A stretch of DNA of 64,000 nt from Paenibacillus albicereus (GCF_012676905.1 NZ_CP051428.1:4275001-4339000), one strand, 5' to 3'; positions 26,303-34,888 are shown, counted from the stretch's first letter. Numbers and translations: made by a program. Notes: generated by a model not told the origin, from the sequence alone.

Positions 26303-27553
26303 CTATCCGATGGCCGTGCGCGCCGGCTCGCCCGGCGTACCGGTCCCCGCTCCGGCGCCGGAGGCCGGCGGCCTCGCCGCGCGCGGGTCCTGCAGCCAGC
26401 ACGCGACCGCATGCGTGCCGCCAAGCTCTGCCATCTGCGGCCGATGCAGCCGGCATACCTCCATCGCATGCGGGCAGCGGGCCGCGAACGCGCAGCCCGG
26501 CGGCGGCGCGAACAGATCGGGCGGCGTGCCGGGGATCGGCACGAGCGAGCGCCCGCGCTCCCGGTCGAGCCGAGGCAGCGCCGCGAGCAGGCCTTGCGTG
26601 TACGGATGCTGCGGGCGCCGGAACAGCTCGGTGACCGTGCCCGACTCCACGATCTCGCCCGCGTACATGACGCAGACGCGGTCGGCCGTCTCGGCGACGA
26701 CGCCGAGATCATGCGTGATGAGCACGATCGCCGCTCCGGTGCGCTCCTGCAGCATCCGGAACAGGTCGAGAATCTGCGCCTGGATCGTCACGTCGAGCGC
26801 TGTCGTCGGCTCGTCGGCGATGAGCAGCGACGGGCTGCACGAGGCCGCGATCGCGATCATGATGCGCTGGCGCATTCCGCCGCTGAACTCGCCGAGGTAC
26901 TGCTTCATCCGCGCCTCCGGGCTCGGGATGCCGACGAGCTCCAGCATGTCGACGGCGAGCCGCCGCGCCTCGGAGCGCGGCACCTTGCGGTGCAGCGCGA
27001 TGCCCTCGATCAGCTGCTCGCCGATCGTGAGCGTCGGATTGAGCGCCGTCATCGCGTCCTGGAAGATCATCGCGATCTCCGCTCCGCGCAGCTTGCGCAG
27101 CTCCTTTTCCTTGAGCCTGGTCAGCTCGCGCCCCTTCCAGCGGATGCTGGAGCCGGCTCCCAGCTCGGACGAATGCTCCGGCAGCAGCCGCATCAGGCTG
27201 CGGGCGGTGACGCTCTTGCCGCAGCCGGACTCGCCGACGACAGCGAGCGTCTCGCCTTGCCGCAGCGAGAAGCTCACGCCGCGCACCGCCTGCACTTGCC
27301 CGCCGTGCGTGCGGAAGCTCACCCGGAGGTCGTCGACCTCCAGGATGACCTCGCCCGGAGGCCGGACCGGGCGCCCCGACAACTCGTCCCGCTGCGCCGG
27401 ACTGCCGCTGTCGGCACGCTCCGGCAACGTACCGGTCCGGCCCGAGGCGCCGATCCCGCCGGCCCGCTCCGGCAGCGCGTCTTCGCGTACCGGAGCGGGC
27501 GGCGCGGCCGCGGCCGACAGCTCCGCCTTTTGCCTCCTGCTGCGTCCCCACAT
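26303..27553 (-). CDS. dppD: Dipeptide ABC transporter ATP-binding protein
   Basis: A 416-residue ATPase with Walker A GESGCGKS (107-114), signature FSGGMRQRI, Walker B LLIADEPT and H-loop LITHDL, and the C-terminal oligopeptide-transport extension with clustered cysteines (PGCAFAARCPHAMEVC). Residues 1-68 are an Ala/Pro/Arg-rich extension absent from typical DppD proteins, which begin near LEVDDL. ATG 27553 follows AGGAGG by 8 nt and lies 2 bp after the dppC stop. No second ATPase gene (ykfD/dppF type) is present nearby, so DppD may act as a homodimer or pair with a subunit encoded elsewhere. Confidence 0.93.
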   Translation of the reverse strand: MWGRSRRQKAELSAAAAPPAPVREDALPERAGGIGASGRTGTLPERADSGSPAQRDELSGRPVRPPGEVILEVDDLRVSFRTHGGQVQAVRGVSFSLRQGETLAVVGESGCGKSVTARSLMRLLPEHSSELGAGSSIRWKGRELTRLKEKELRKLRGAEIAMIFQDAMTALNPTLTIGEQLIEGIALHRKVPRSEARRLAVDMLELVGIPSPEARMKQYLGEFSGGMRQRIMIAIAASCSPSLLIADEPTTALDVTIQAQILDLFRMLQERTGAAIVLITHDLGVVAETADRVCVMYAGEIVESGTVTELFRRPQHPYTQGLLAALPRLDRERGRSLVPIPGTPPDLFAPPPGCAFAARCPHAMEVCRLHRPQMAELGGTHAVACWLQDPRAARPPASGAGAGTGTPGEPARTAIG

Positions 27554-27555
27554 CG

Positions 27556-28476
27556 TCACGACCTCCTCTGTCTCGGATTGAAGATGTCCTGCAGCCCGTC
27601 GCCGAGCAGGTTGAACGCCAGCATCGTCACGGAGATGAAGAGAGCCGGGAAGAACAGCCGCCACCACTGCCCCGACAGGATGACCGACAGGCCGTCGCTC
27701 GCCATGACGCCCCAGCTCGCGAGCGGCGGCTGGATGCCGAGGCCGAGGAAACTGAGGAACGCCTCGGCGAAGATCGCCGACGGCACGGAGAACGAGATCT
27801 GCACCAGGATGACGCCCATCGCGTTGGGCACCAGATGCTTGCGGATGATGCGCCAGCCGCCCGAGCCCATCGAGCGCGCCGCCAGCACGTATTCCGACGA
27901 CTTGAGCGTGAGCACCTGCCCGCGCACGACGCGCGCCATGCCGATCCAGCCGGTCGCGCTCAGCGCGACGATGATCGTGGCGAGGCCCGGCCCCATGACG
28001 ACCATGAGCAGGATGACGATGAGCAGGTACGGCACGCCGTACAGCATGTCGACGAAGCGCATCATGACGTTGTCCGCGCGGCCGCCGACATAGCCGGCGA
28101 TGCCGCCGTAGACGATGCCGATGACGACATCGATGAGCGTCGCCGCCAGGCCGATGAACAGCGAGATGCGCGCCCCGTAGACGATGCGGGCGAACACGTC
28201 GCGGCCGAGCTCATCCGTGCCGAACCAGTGCTGCGCCGACGGCGCGAGGTTGATGTCCTCCAGCACCTGCTTGTCGTAGCTCTGCACCGGCAGGTACGGG
28301 CCGACCGTCGCCAGCAGCGCCAGCAGCACGATGAGGAATGCCCCGGCGAAGGCGAGGCGGTTTTGCTTGAGCCGCCGCCACGCCTCCTGGGCGAAGCTGA
28401 GACGCGGCCGCACGATCGCCTCCGCGTCGACGGCGTCGCGGTTCATCGGGACGAACAGGGAATCGGGCACGCTCAC
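27556..28476 (-). CDS. dppC: Dipeptide ABC transporter permease
   Basis: A 306-residue permease of the DppC/OppC type. A cytoplasmic N-terminus precedes a first membrane helix (about residues 38-58), the conserved HWFGTDELGRDVFARIVYG loop, and a BPD transport domain with five further helices; the EAA loop appears around ARSMGSGGWRIIRKHLVPN. The GTG at 28476 follows GGAGGG by 6 nt and overlaps the dppB stop by 4 bp (GTGA). Confidence 0.93.
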   Translation of the reverse strand: MSVPDSLFVPMNRDAVDAEAIVRPRLSFAQEAWRRLKQNRLAFAGAFLIVLLALLATVGPYLPVQSYDKQVLEDINLAPSAQHWFGTDELGRDVFARIVYGARISLFIGLAATLIDVVIGIVYGGIAGYVGGRADNVMMRFVDMLYGVPYLLIVILLMVVMGPGLATIIVALSATGWIGMARVVRGQVLTLKSSEYVLAARSMGSGGWRIIRKHLVPNAMGVILVQISFSVPSAIFAEAFLSFLGLGIQPPLASWGVMASDGLSVILSGQWWRLFFPALFISVTMLAFNLLGDGLQDIFNPRQRRS

Positions 28477-29411
28477 GGCCGTCCCTCCTTCCGATGCAGC
28501 TTGATGCGGGGATCGATCAAGCCGTAGACGATGTCGACGAGCAGCATCATGACGAGCAGCAGCGCGCTGTAGAACACGGTCGTGCCCATGATGACCGAGT
28601 AGTCGCGGTTGTTGATGCCGTCGACGAAGTACTTGCCCATGCCCGGGATGGCGAAAATCTTCTCGATGACGAAGCTGCCCGTCAGCACGTTGGCGACGAG
28701 CGCGCCGAGCAGCGTGACGACCGGCAGCACCGCGTTGCGCAGCGCATGCTTGAAGACGATGACGGCCGGATGCAGCCCCTTGGCGCGGGCCGTCTCGATA
28801 TAGTCGGCGGTCAGCACCTCGACCATGTTCGCCCGCGTCATGCGGGCGATGATGGCGAGCGGACCGGTCGACAGCGCCAGCGCCGGCAGCACCGCATGCC
28901 GCCACGTGCCCCAGGTCGCGACCGGCAGCAGCCGCCACTCGACGGCGACGTACTTGATGAGCAGCGTGGCGACGACGAAGTTCGGCACCGCGATGCCGAT
29001 GACCGCGAGCACCATCGCGAGCTGGTCGATGAGCCGGTTCTTGCGCAGCGCGGCGACCGTGCCGAGCGCGATGCCGCAGACGATCGAGATCGACAGCGCC
29101 AGCAGGCCGAGCTGGAACGACACCGGGAAGCCGCGGCCGATCATGTCGTTCACCGTCGTCGGGAAATGTCCGATCGACGGGCCGAGATCGAACGTCAGCA
29201 GCGATTTGAGGTAGAGCACGTACTGCACGCCGAGCGGCTCGTCCAGGTGATAGTACGCCATCATGTTGTCGACCGCCGTCTGGTTCGTGTTCCGGCCCTC
29301 CTTGTCGAACGGGCTGCCGGGCACGGAGTGCATGAGGAAGAAGGTGACCGTAATGATGAGCCACAGCGTGACCGCCATGGAAATGAACCGTTTCAGGATG
29401 TAGGAAGCCAT
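28473..29411 (-). CDS. dppB: Dipeptide ABC transporter permease
   Basis: A 312-residue DppB/OppB-type permease. It starts with MASYILKRFISMAVTLW and the periplasmic-type loop MHSVPGSPFDKEGRN, and has six membrane helices with the EAA region at TARAKGLHPAVIVFKHALRN and a C-terminal GLIDPRIKL typical of the family. It pairs with DppC to form the peptide channel. It begins 37 bp after dppA. Confidence 0.93.
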   Translation of the reverse strand: MASYILKRFISMAVTLWLIITVTFFLMHSVPGSPFDKEGRNTNQTAVDNMMAYYHLDEPLGVQYVLYLKSLLTFDLGPSIGHFPTTVNDMIGRGFPVSFQLGLLALSISIVCGIALGTVAALRKNRLIDQLAMVLAVIGIAVPNFVVATLLIKYVAVEWRLLPVATWGTWRHAVLPALALSTGPLAIIARMTRANMVEVLTADYIETARAKGLHPAVIVFKHALRNAVLPVVTLLGALVANVLTGSFVIEKIFAIPGMGKYFVDGINNRDYSVIMGTTVFYSALLLVMMLLVDIVYGLIDPRIKLHRKEGRP

Positions 29412-29448
29412 AGCCGTGCGACGCTCCTTTCGAAGGCTGGGGGATCGG

Positions 29449-30273
29449 TCAGCAGAACTCGGCGCGCGAGGCCAGCTCGGTCATGACGAGCATGGCGCGG
29501 TACGCCTCGAGCATGTCGGCGGCGGCGAAGGTGACGACCGGGCTGCCGCTGTCGAGCTCGGTGCCCGGCATCAGATGCGCCCATTCGGCCTGGCCGTAGT
29601 TGGCGAACTCGATCGACAGCGCCGGCTTGTCCGGCGGCGCGAGCGGCTGGACGCGGCCGCGCGAGCCGAGCGCCTCCCGCGTCTTCTCCCGCAGCAGCTG
29701 GCCGCTCTTGTCCGGCGTCAGGCAGAGCGCGGACGTGCGGGAGACGTAGGTCTTGACGACCGCTGTCGTCACGCCGGGGATCAGCGCCTCCGCCTCCACC
29801 GCCGTCCGATCGTCGCCGGCGACGAGCAGCACGGGCACGCCGTAGTAACCCGCGACATATGCGTTCAGGCCGAGCTCGCCGACCGCTTTGCCGTTCAGCC
29901 ACATGCGGTGCGCGCCGAAGATCATCGAGTGGCTGAGCACGCCCGGGGTCGGCGCCATCGTATGGTAGCCGATGAACGCCGCGCCCGCGAACGAGCCGTC
30001 GAGTCCCTGCACCATCGAGTACGGCTTCACGTCGCCGCACAGGAGCTGCGCGTCGGGATGGAGGCGCTCGATCAGCAGGTTGTTCATCTTGGAGTGGCTG
30101 TCGTTGACGACCACCTCGGCGCAGCCCTCGTCGAACGCCGAGGCGATCACGTGGTTGGCCTCGTCGGTCATGATCTGCTGGCCGCGAGCGTAGTTGTGCT
30201 TGCCCGGGAAGACGAACGAGCTGTCCACCATGCCCGTGATTCCTTCCATGTCTACCGATACGTACAGCTTCAT
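29449..30273 (-). CDS. dppA: D-aminopeptidase DppA
   Basis: A 274-residue zinc D-aminopeptidase (family M55), the same length as the B. subtilis enzyme and very similar to it. Zinc ligands appear at the same positions: D8 and E10 (VDMEG), H60 (VNDSHSKMNN), H104 (GYHTM) and E133 (GELGLNAY); the nucleophile region is H115. It releases D-Ala from D-Ala-D-Ala-type peptides in the cytoplasm and forms a decamer in Bacillus. ATG 30273 is preceded by GGGGAGGAAG. It is the first gene of the dpp-ykf operon but lies only about 37 bp behind a strong terminator hairpin. Confidence 0.95.
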   Translation of the reverse strand: MKLYVSVDMEGITGMVDSSFVFPGKHNYARGQQIMTDEANHVIASAFDEGCAEVVVNDSHSKMNNLLIERLHPDAQLLCGDVKPYSMVQGLDGSFAGAAFIGYHTMAPTPGVLSHSMIFGAHRMWLNGKAVGELGLNAYVAGYYGVPVLLVAGDDRTAVEAEALIPGVTTAVVKTYVSRTSALCLTPDKSGQLLREKTREALGSRGRVQPLAPPDKPALSIEFANYGQAEWAHLMPGTELDSGSPVVTFAAADMLEAYRAMLVMTELASRAEFC

Positions 30274-30309
30274 CTTTCTTCCTCCCCTGCATGAATATGG
30301 AGCCTCCAA

Positions 30310-30407
30310 GGACGAAAAAACCCAGCCGAAGCTCGCCATCGAGGTGGCGGCAAGGGCTGGGTTTTATTTACGTGCCGGGCGCCGGAGCGCCCGAGCGGAT
30401 AAATAAA
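30310..30407 (-). promoter_or_regulatory. Terminator/leader structure between the DUF3870 gene and dppA
   Basis: Two structures abut on the minus strand. The first pairs TTTATTTA with TAAATAAA (30363-30370 with 30400-30407) around an inner GGGCGC/GCGCCC hairpin. The second is an 11-bp stem (30317-30327 with 30355-30365) with an inner stem-loop, followed by TTTTTT, a strong intrinsic terminator. The two stems share bases 30363-30365, so they may be mutually exclusive. No room for a promoter remains between the terminator and the dppA start, so dpp expression probably depends on read-through or attenuation. Confidence 0.7.
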
Positions 30408-30412
30408 GCAGC

Positions 30413-30769
30413 TTACACGCTGCCGGAAGTGGGCTGTTCCCGCTCTTCGCGGCCGTTGCGTGTGGATTTGAATTTTTTGGAGGCGTCCTTGAACGCGACG
30501 ATGAGAGCTTTCTGCGAGGAGCCGTGATAGCGCCGCCGGATCTCGTCGCTCACCGCTTCGACATCGAGCACGCTGCAGCCGACGAAGATCGACTTGACGA
30601 ACTCCGAGGTAAGCGGAATCGTGGAGGAACAGCCGGCATCGACGATGACGCCCGTATCCGGCTCGACGACGAGTCCGATGAAAAAGGCGCTGTACTGCTG
30701 GGTAATCGGATTGTTGACCGAGGACTGGGCGTCGCCGATCACGTAAAGCGTGCTGCGATCATACGGCAT
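30413..30769 (-). CDS. DUF3870 domain protein
   Basis: A 118-residue protein matching the DUF3870 family of Firmicutes: YVIGDAQSSVNNPITQQY, a hydrophobic strand FFIGLVVEP, SEFVKSIFVG, and RRRYHGSSQKALIVAFKDA. The biochemical function is unknown. It lies directly upstream of dppA on the same strand and has its own SigA-type promoter, so it may be the first gene of the dpp transcript. Confidence 0.85.
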   Translation of the reverse strand: MPYDRSTLYVIGDAQSSVNNPITQQYSAFFIGLVVEPDTGVIVDAGCSSTIPLTSEFVKSIFVGCSVLDVEAVSDEIRRRYHGSSQKALIVAFKDASKKFKSTRNGREEREQPTSGSV

Positions 30770-30820
30770 CGTGATAACCCCTTGTAAGCTTTGTCTCTTC
30801 CATCCGGTCTGATGTAAACC

Positions 30821-30849
30821 ATTCTAACATCGACAAGCTCCTCTGTAAA
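30821..30849 (-). promoter_or_regulatory. SigA-type promoter of the DUF3870 gene
   Basis: On the minus strand TTTACA (30844-30849) and TAGAAT (30821-30826) are exactly 17 bp apart, placing transcription start about 45 bp before the DUF3870 ATG. It is the only convincing promoter seen upstream of dppA. Confidence 0.65.
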
Positions 30850-30897
30850 CGGGGAAAACACGCGAAATCCGTCGGTTTTCCGGCGCGAGCGGCGCGG

Positions 30898-32091
30898 CTA
30901 CCTTTTGCGGAAAATATCCGTCATCGCCTGCGCCAGCTCCGTCTCCGCAGCGGTGAACACATGGCCGTCCTTGGCGTCGTCGAGGCCGTTCATCGCGTAG
31001 ACGAAGCCCGTGCCGGTCTCCGGCTCGACGTACATCCCGCTCTTGAGGCCGTAGGCGTCGCCCGCGTGGCCGAGCATCAGGCGGCCGGGGAACAGGTCGC
31101 GCGTCCGCTGCAGCTGCAGTCCCCCCTCGCGGTAAAAGCCCTCCTGCGGATCGCGGACCCAATGCTTGTCCATCATGTCGCGCACGGTCCGCGCCTTCAG
31201 CAGGCGGACGCCGTTACGCTCGCCGCCTGCGGCCAGCATCTCCAGCCAGCGGGACAGGTCGGCGATCGTCGTGCGCAGTCCGCCCTGCGGCGAGAACAGC
31301 GAGCCGTTGACGCCCGGCACGTAGTCGCGCAAAGCGGCGTTCGGCGGCGGCAGGACGCCCCGAAAATCATCCATCGCCGGAGTCCACGCGCCGTCCGCTC
31401 GCTCCCGCTCGTACAGCACGGCGATCCGGTCGGGGTCTTCGATGTCGTGCAGCAGGAAGCTGGAGTCGCTCATGCCGAGCGGCAGCAGCAGCTGCTTGCG
31501 GCAGTAGCGGTCGAACCGCTCTCCGCTCAGCCGCTCCACGATCGTGGCGAGCACGATCGCCCCGAGGTTCGAGTACGCGTAGCCGGCCGGATCGCCCGGA
31601 GCGAGCTCCCCCCATAAGCGGAGGGGATGATAGGCCCCTCCCGGCAGCAGCAGTTCCGACAGCGGCAGCATCGGCTCCTCGCGCGAGGCGGCCGCGAACG
31701 ACGCATATTCGTCCTGCAGGCCGCTCGTGTGCGTCAGCAGATGGCGGAGCCTGATCGGCTGCTCCGGATGCAGCGGGTGGCGCAGCGGCAGGCCGAGCAG
31801 GCGCCCCGCGTCGTCGTCGAGCGAGCACAGGCCGCGCTCCGCGAGCTGCAGGATCGCGGCCGCTCCGACCGTCTTGGAGATCGAAGCGATGCGGAACACG
31901 GTGCGCTCCGTCACCGGTATCCGCCGCTCCCGGTCGGCCAGCCCGAGGCTGCCTTTCCAGACGACGCGGCCGCGGATGAGATAGGCGCAGGAGAGGCCGA
32001 GGATGCTGCGGCGGTCCGCCACTTCCTGCAGCTTCAACAGCACTTTGTCCGGCTTGGCGATCTCTCCCATCTCCTCTCGTGTCGAATTCAT
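30898..32091 (-). CDS. Beta-lactamase class C-like serine hydrolase
   Basis: A serine hydrolase of about 397 residues in the class C/esterase/DD-peptidase group. The SxxK motif is SISK in FRIASISKTVGAAA, the YxN motif is YSN in AYSNLGAI, and HAGD near the C-terminus replaces the KTG triad, as in esterase-like members. No signal peptide is present, so a cytoplasmic esterase or peptidase role fits better than antibiotic resistance. The start is uncertain: ATG 32091 and an ATG seven codons later are both weak by SD spacing, and an in-frame TTG lies at 32145. Confidence 0.78.
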   Translation of the reverse strand: MNSTREEMGEIAKPDKVLLKLQEVADRRSILGLSCAYLIRGRVVWKGSLGLADRERRIPVTERTVFRIASISKTVGAAAILQLAERGLCSLDDDAGRLLGLPLRHPLHPEQPIRLRHLLTHTSGLQDEYASFAAASREEPMLPLSELLLPGGAYHPLRLWGELAPGDPAGYAYSNLGAIVLATIVERLSGERFDRYCRKQLLLPLGMSDSSFLLHDIEDPDRIAVLYERERADGAWTPAMDDFRGVLPPPNAALRDYVPGVNGSLFSPQGGLRTTIADLSRWLEMLAAGGERNGVRLLKARTVRDMMDKHWVRDPQEGFYREGGLQLQRTRDLFPGRLMLGHAGDAYGLKSGMYVEPETGTGFVYAMNGLDDAKDGHVFTAAETELAQAMTDIFRKR

Positions 32092-32170
32092 GAGACAGCG
32101 TTTACAAGTGTCCTGATTATCGCCTTCCGAGGCGCGGTTCGTCAACCCTCGGCAGCGCTCCGCGAATGGA

Positions 32171-32199
32171 AAAGGCGCTGCAGAAGCCGCAGCGCCTTT
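32171..32199. terminator. Terminator after the GGDEF/HD-GYP gene
   Basis: An 11-bp perfect stem (32171-32181 with 32189-32199) closes a 7-nt loop. T-runs lie on both sides, TTTTCC on the minus strand and CTTTTTCTT on the plus strand. Confidence 0.85.
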
Positions 32200-32223
32200 C
32201 TTTTTCTTGTTAGGAAAGCATCG

Positions 32224-34095
32224 TCAAGCCTCCAGCTTGCGCTGCTGCTCCATCGCCTCCAGCGCTTCGTCCGGGATGTCGCCCAGCTCGATCCGCCTCT
32301 CGATGTAGCGGATGAACGGCACGACGAGCTCCGGATCGAACTGCGTGCCGGTGCAGCGGTGCATCTCGTCGAGCGCTTCTGCAAACGATTTCGTCCGCTG
32401 GTAAGGCCGCTCCGTCGTCATCGCATCGAACGAGTCGATGATGCAGAGCATACGGGCCAGCTTCGGAGTCTCGGTCCCTTTGAGCCCATGCGGGTAGCCG
32501 CCGCCGTCGTACCGTTCGTGGTGCAGCTCGACGAGCGGCACCAGGTCGGCATACTTGCCGGTCGCCAGCAGGAACTCCTTGCCGAACGTGACATGCTTCT
32601 TGATGAGATCCCATTCGTCCTTGTCGAGCTTCGAGCGCTTGGTGAGCACCTCGCGCGGCACCTCCAGCTTGCCGATGTCGTGGATGAGCGCCCCGAGGAT
32701 GAGCGTGCGCCGCTCCTCCTCGCCGAGCTCCAGGATGCCGGCCATGTCCACCGCGTACGAGAACACCCGCTTGGAATGCTTGAAGGTGTACACGTCCTTG
32801 GAGAGGAAGATGCGGATCTGCTGCTCCAGCTCGTTGATCTCATGCTCGAACTGCTGCGGCAGATAGGTCTGCTCGCCGTAGACGGTGACGACGTTTTTGC
32901 CCTTGGACTTGGAGATGTACATCGCCCGGTCGGACAAGCCGACCAGCTGGGACTTCTCGTAGGTGTCCGCGCTCATCTCGATGATGCCGGCCGAGAAGGA
33001 GACGCAGCCGTGCGGCAGCACGTCGACGCCGTCGAACGGCGCGTTGTTCACCCGCTTGCGGACATGGTTGACGAATGCCCTCGCCTTGTTCTTGTCCAGC
33101 TCCGGCATGATGATGGCGAATTCCTCGCCGCCGTAGCGGGCGGACAGGTAGCCGTGAGGCTCGCACTCCTCCTTGATGATGGAGCCGACGAAGCCGAGCA
33201 GCTTGTCCCCCTGCGGGTGGCCGTACATGTCGTTGTATTTCTTGAAGTCGTCCAGGTCGATCATGGCGAAGGAGAACGGCTTGCCTTCTTCGCGATAGCT
33301 TTTAATATATTCATCCAGCTTCTCTTCGAGGTAGCTGTGGTTGAACAGCCCCGTCCGCTGGTCTTTATTGGCTTTGTCGTTGATTTCGTGGTACATGAGG
33401 AAGAGCTGCTTGAAGACGTGGGAGAGCAGGACGGCGATGATGAGGAACAGAAGAATTCCGAAGAAACCTGTCTTCAAGACCATAATGACAAGCACTAGGG
33501 AGAACAGCAAGATTCCAATATAGGCAAACAGCGATTCACGAACGAATAAAGCCAAGACTGGAATCAACTGGTTGCGATAAAGCAAGAAAAAGTAAGATGC
33601 CACCAAGAGAATATTTACACAGAAATATGCGACCAAAGCGAGGACAAAAGCATACATTTCGCCGACGATAAAAGATCCCGTGGTCCCGCCCATCCATTGA
33701 AAAGCCAAATGAGCGCCTATAATCATCGCGGAGTATGTAATAAAATTATAATAATGCTTCCACCATGCCACAGTTTTGCGATTAATAACAATTATGATTG
33801 CACTTACGAGTAATACCATTAAGGAAAATTTCACGCCATAAATAAACAGGGAGGAAAGAAAGATCGTCGAATCCATGGATTGATGATTACCTTCTGGAGG
33901 CAGCTTGTACATAAAGTATTCGAGTACTATAGCCCCTGCTACCATTGCATAGAAGATGACCCAGTCCTTACGATCCAGCGAAAATCCATCAGGCCAAAAG
34001 AACGACAAGAACAGCAATGTGCCCATGAGGCAAATCGCCACGACTAGCCACTCTTTTGGTTTTAGGAGTCCAATTAACCGTTGTTGACCGCCCAT
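32224..34095 (-). CDS. Membrane GGDEF/HD-GYP cyclic-di-GMP protein
   Basis: A 623-residue protein. Residues 1-230 form about eight membrane helices of a sensor-like domain. A diguanylate cyclase domain follows (about 245-405) with active-site YGGEEF (GGEEF 322-326); no RxxD inhibitory site precedes it. An HD-GYP phosphodiesterase domain (about 430-610) has HDIGK (472-476) and HHERYDGGGYP (525-535). Both cyclic-di-GMP synthesis and breakdown are thus possible, presumably set by the membrane domain. ATG 34095 follows GGGGGAG by 7 nt. The membrane-domain part is AT-rich like the upstream genes, while the catalytic part is GC-rich, with the change near 33250-33480. It is the last gene of a three-gene unit. 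Confidence 0.93.
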   Translation of the reverse strand: MGGQQRLIGLLKPKEWLVVAICLMGTLLFLSFFWPDGFSLDRKDWVIFYAMVAGAIVLEYFMYKLPPEGNHQSMDSTIFLSSLFIYGVKFSLMVLLVSAIIIVINRKTVAWWKHYYNFITYSAMIIGAHLAFQWMGGTTGSFIVGEMYAFVLALVAYFCVNILLVASYFFLLYRNQLIPVLALFVRESLFAYIGILLFSLVLVIMVLKTGFFGILLFLIIAVLLSHVFKQLFLMYHEINDKANKDQRTGLFNHSYLEEKLDEYIKSYREEGKPFSFAMIDLDDFKKYNDMYGHPQGDKLLGFVGSIIKEECEPHGYLSARYGGEEFAIIMPELDKNKARAFVNHVRKRVNNAPFDGVDVLPHGCVSFSAGIIEMSADTYEKSQLVGLSDRAMYISKSKGKNVVTVYGEQTYLPQQFEHEINELEQQIRIFLSKDVYTFKHSKRVFSYAVDMAGILELGEEERRTLILGALIHDIGKLEVPREVLTKRSKLDKDEWDLIKKHVTFGKEFLLATGKYADLVPLVELHHERYDGGGYPHGLKGTETPKLARMLCIIDSFDAMTTERPYQRTKSFAEALDEMHRCTGTQFDPELVVPFIRYIERRIELGDIPDEALEAMEQQRKLEA

Positions 34096-34171
34096 GTCGT
34101 TACTCCCCCAAAAAGATATAAAAAAGGAATCAGAAGAGTTGTTCTTCCGACTCCTAATTGTTCGGTTTGTA

Positions 34172-34264
34172 TTAACCTACTCTAAAGCCCGAAGTCAGAG
34201 CTACGGCTACGGATGCGAGAATGGAAATATTGAAGAAAATAACTTTCAGATTCGCTTTCTTCAT
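34172..34264 (-). CDS. 30-residue hydrophobic peptide between DUF5317 and GGDEF/HD-GYP genes
   Basis: ATG 34264 opens a 30-codon frame: a basic start MKKANLK, a hydrophobic run (VIFFNISILASVAVALTSGF) and the ending RVG, closed by TAA at 34172-34174. A purine-rich AAAGGGGGTGGG precedes it by a few bases. It is too short for routine ORF calling. The layout of a signal-peptide-like sequence with a short polar tail resembles exported pheromone precursors or small membrane regulators. It lies 36 bp after the DUF5317 gene and 76 bp before the cyclic-di-GMP gene, all on one strand. Function is inferred from context only. Confidence 0.55.
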   Translation of the reverse strand: MKKANLKVIFFNISILASVAVALTSGFRVG

Positions 34265-34300
34265 AGTTTGCCCACCCCCTTTCCTAGAGTATAAAATTGA

Positions 34301-34888
34301 TTAAGAAGACTCTTGGGACAAGGCGACAAAATTCTTTGATTTCTTTCCCATCAACTGGCAGAGAAAGAAGAACGCCCCGACATTGATTACCACGTCTCCG
34401 ATGCTGATTGCCTGCGTCCGAGGATAGGGCGGCGACAGCGGAATGATATCGCCTAGAAAGTATAGCCGGGTAGACTCGTCCATCAGGAAATGCTTGCTTA
34501 CGGCGTCGCCACTTTTAAGCATTTCCAGATAGATCGGGTCCAGCACGGATGCCGCTTCGATAGAGACCGGCATTCGGCCTCCGTTCACCAGCATGACGAG
34601 AAAATTCAAAAGCACGCCGGCAAAGATGATTCCGAGTCCTTTTTGATGCCGGTTGATCCAGAGCAGAGAAAGCCCGACCGCATAAATGATCATATAAAAG
34701 TATCCATTGAACTGAGCGAAGAATGGAAGGTCTTCCTGCAGGAAGAAAAGCAGGAACTGGACGATGAGCAGGACCGGGAAAACCCATCCTCCCTTGATGC
34801 GAAGGTTGCCGATCGCAATCAGTCCATTCTTCCACCCTGCGCGGATGAATCCGACGATCAGTCCTAGAAGGATCCCATCATATACCAT
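34301..34888 (-). CDS. DUF5317 membrane protein
   Basis: A 195-residue integral membrane protein with about five helices (MVYDGILLGLIVGFIRAG, GGWVFPVLLIVQFLLFFL, YFYMIIYAVGLSLLWI, IIFAGVLLNFLVMLV and a C-terminal ISIGDVVINVGAFFFLCQL). The loop NGGRMPVS and the FLGDIIPLSPPYP segment are DUF5317 features as I remember them. Function is unknown. ATG 34888 follows GAGGGAG at good distance. AT-rich; it heads the peptide and cyclic-di-GMP unit, driven by a near-consensus promoter. Confidence 0.82.
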   Translation of the reverse strand: MVYDGILLGLIVGFIRAGWKNGLIAIGNLRIKGGWVFPVLLIVQFLLFFLQEDLPFFAQFNGYFYMIIYAVGLSLLWINRHQKGLGIIFAGVLLNFLVMLVNGGRMPVSIEAASVLDPIYLEMLKSGDAVSKHFLMDESTRLYFLGDIIPLSPPYPRTQAISIGDVVINVGAFFFLCQLMGKKSKNFVALSQESS

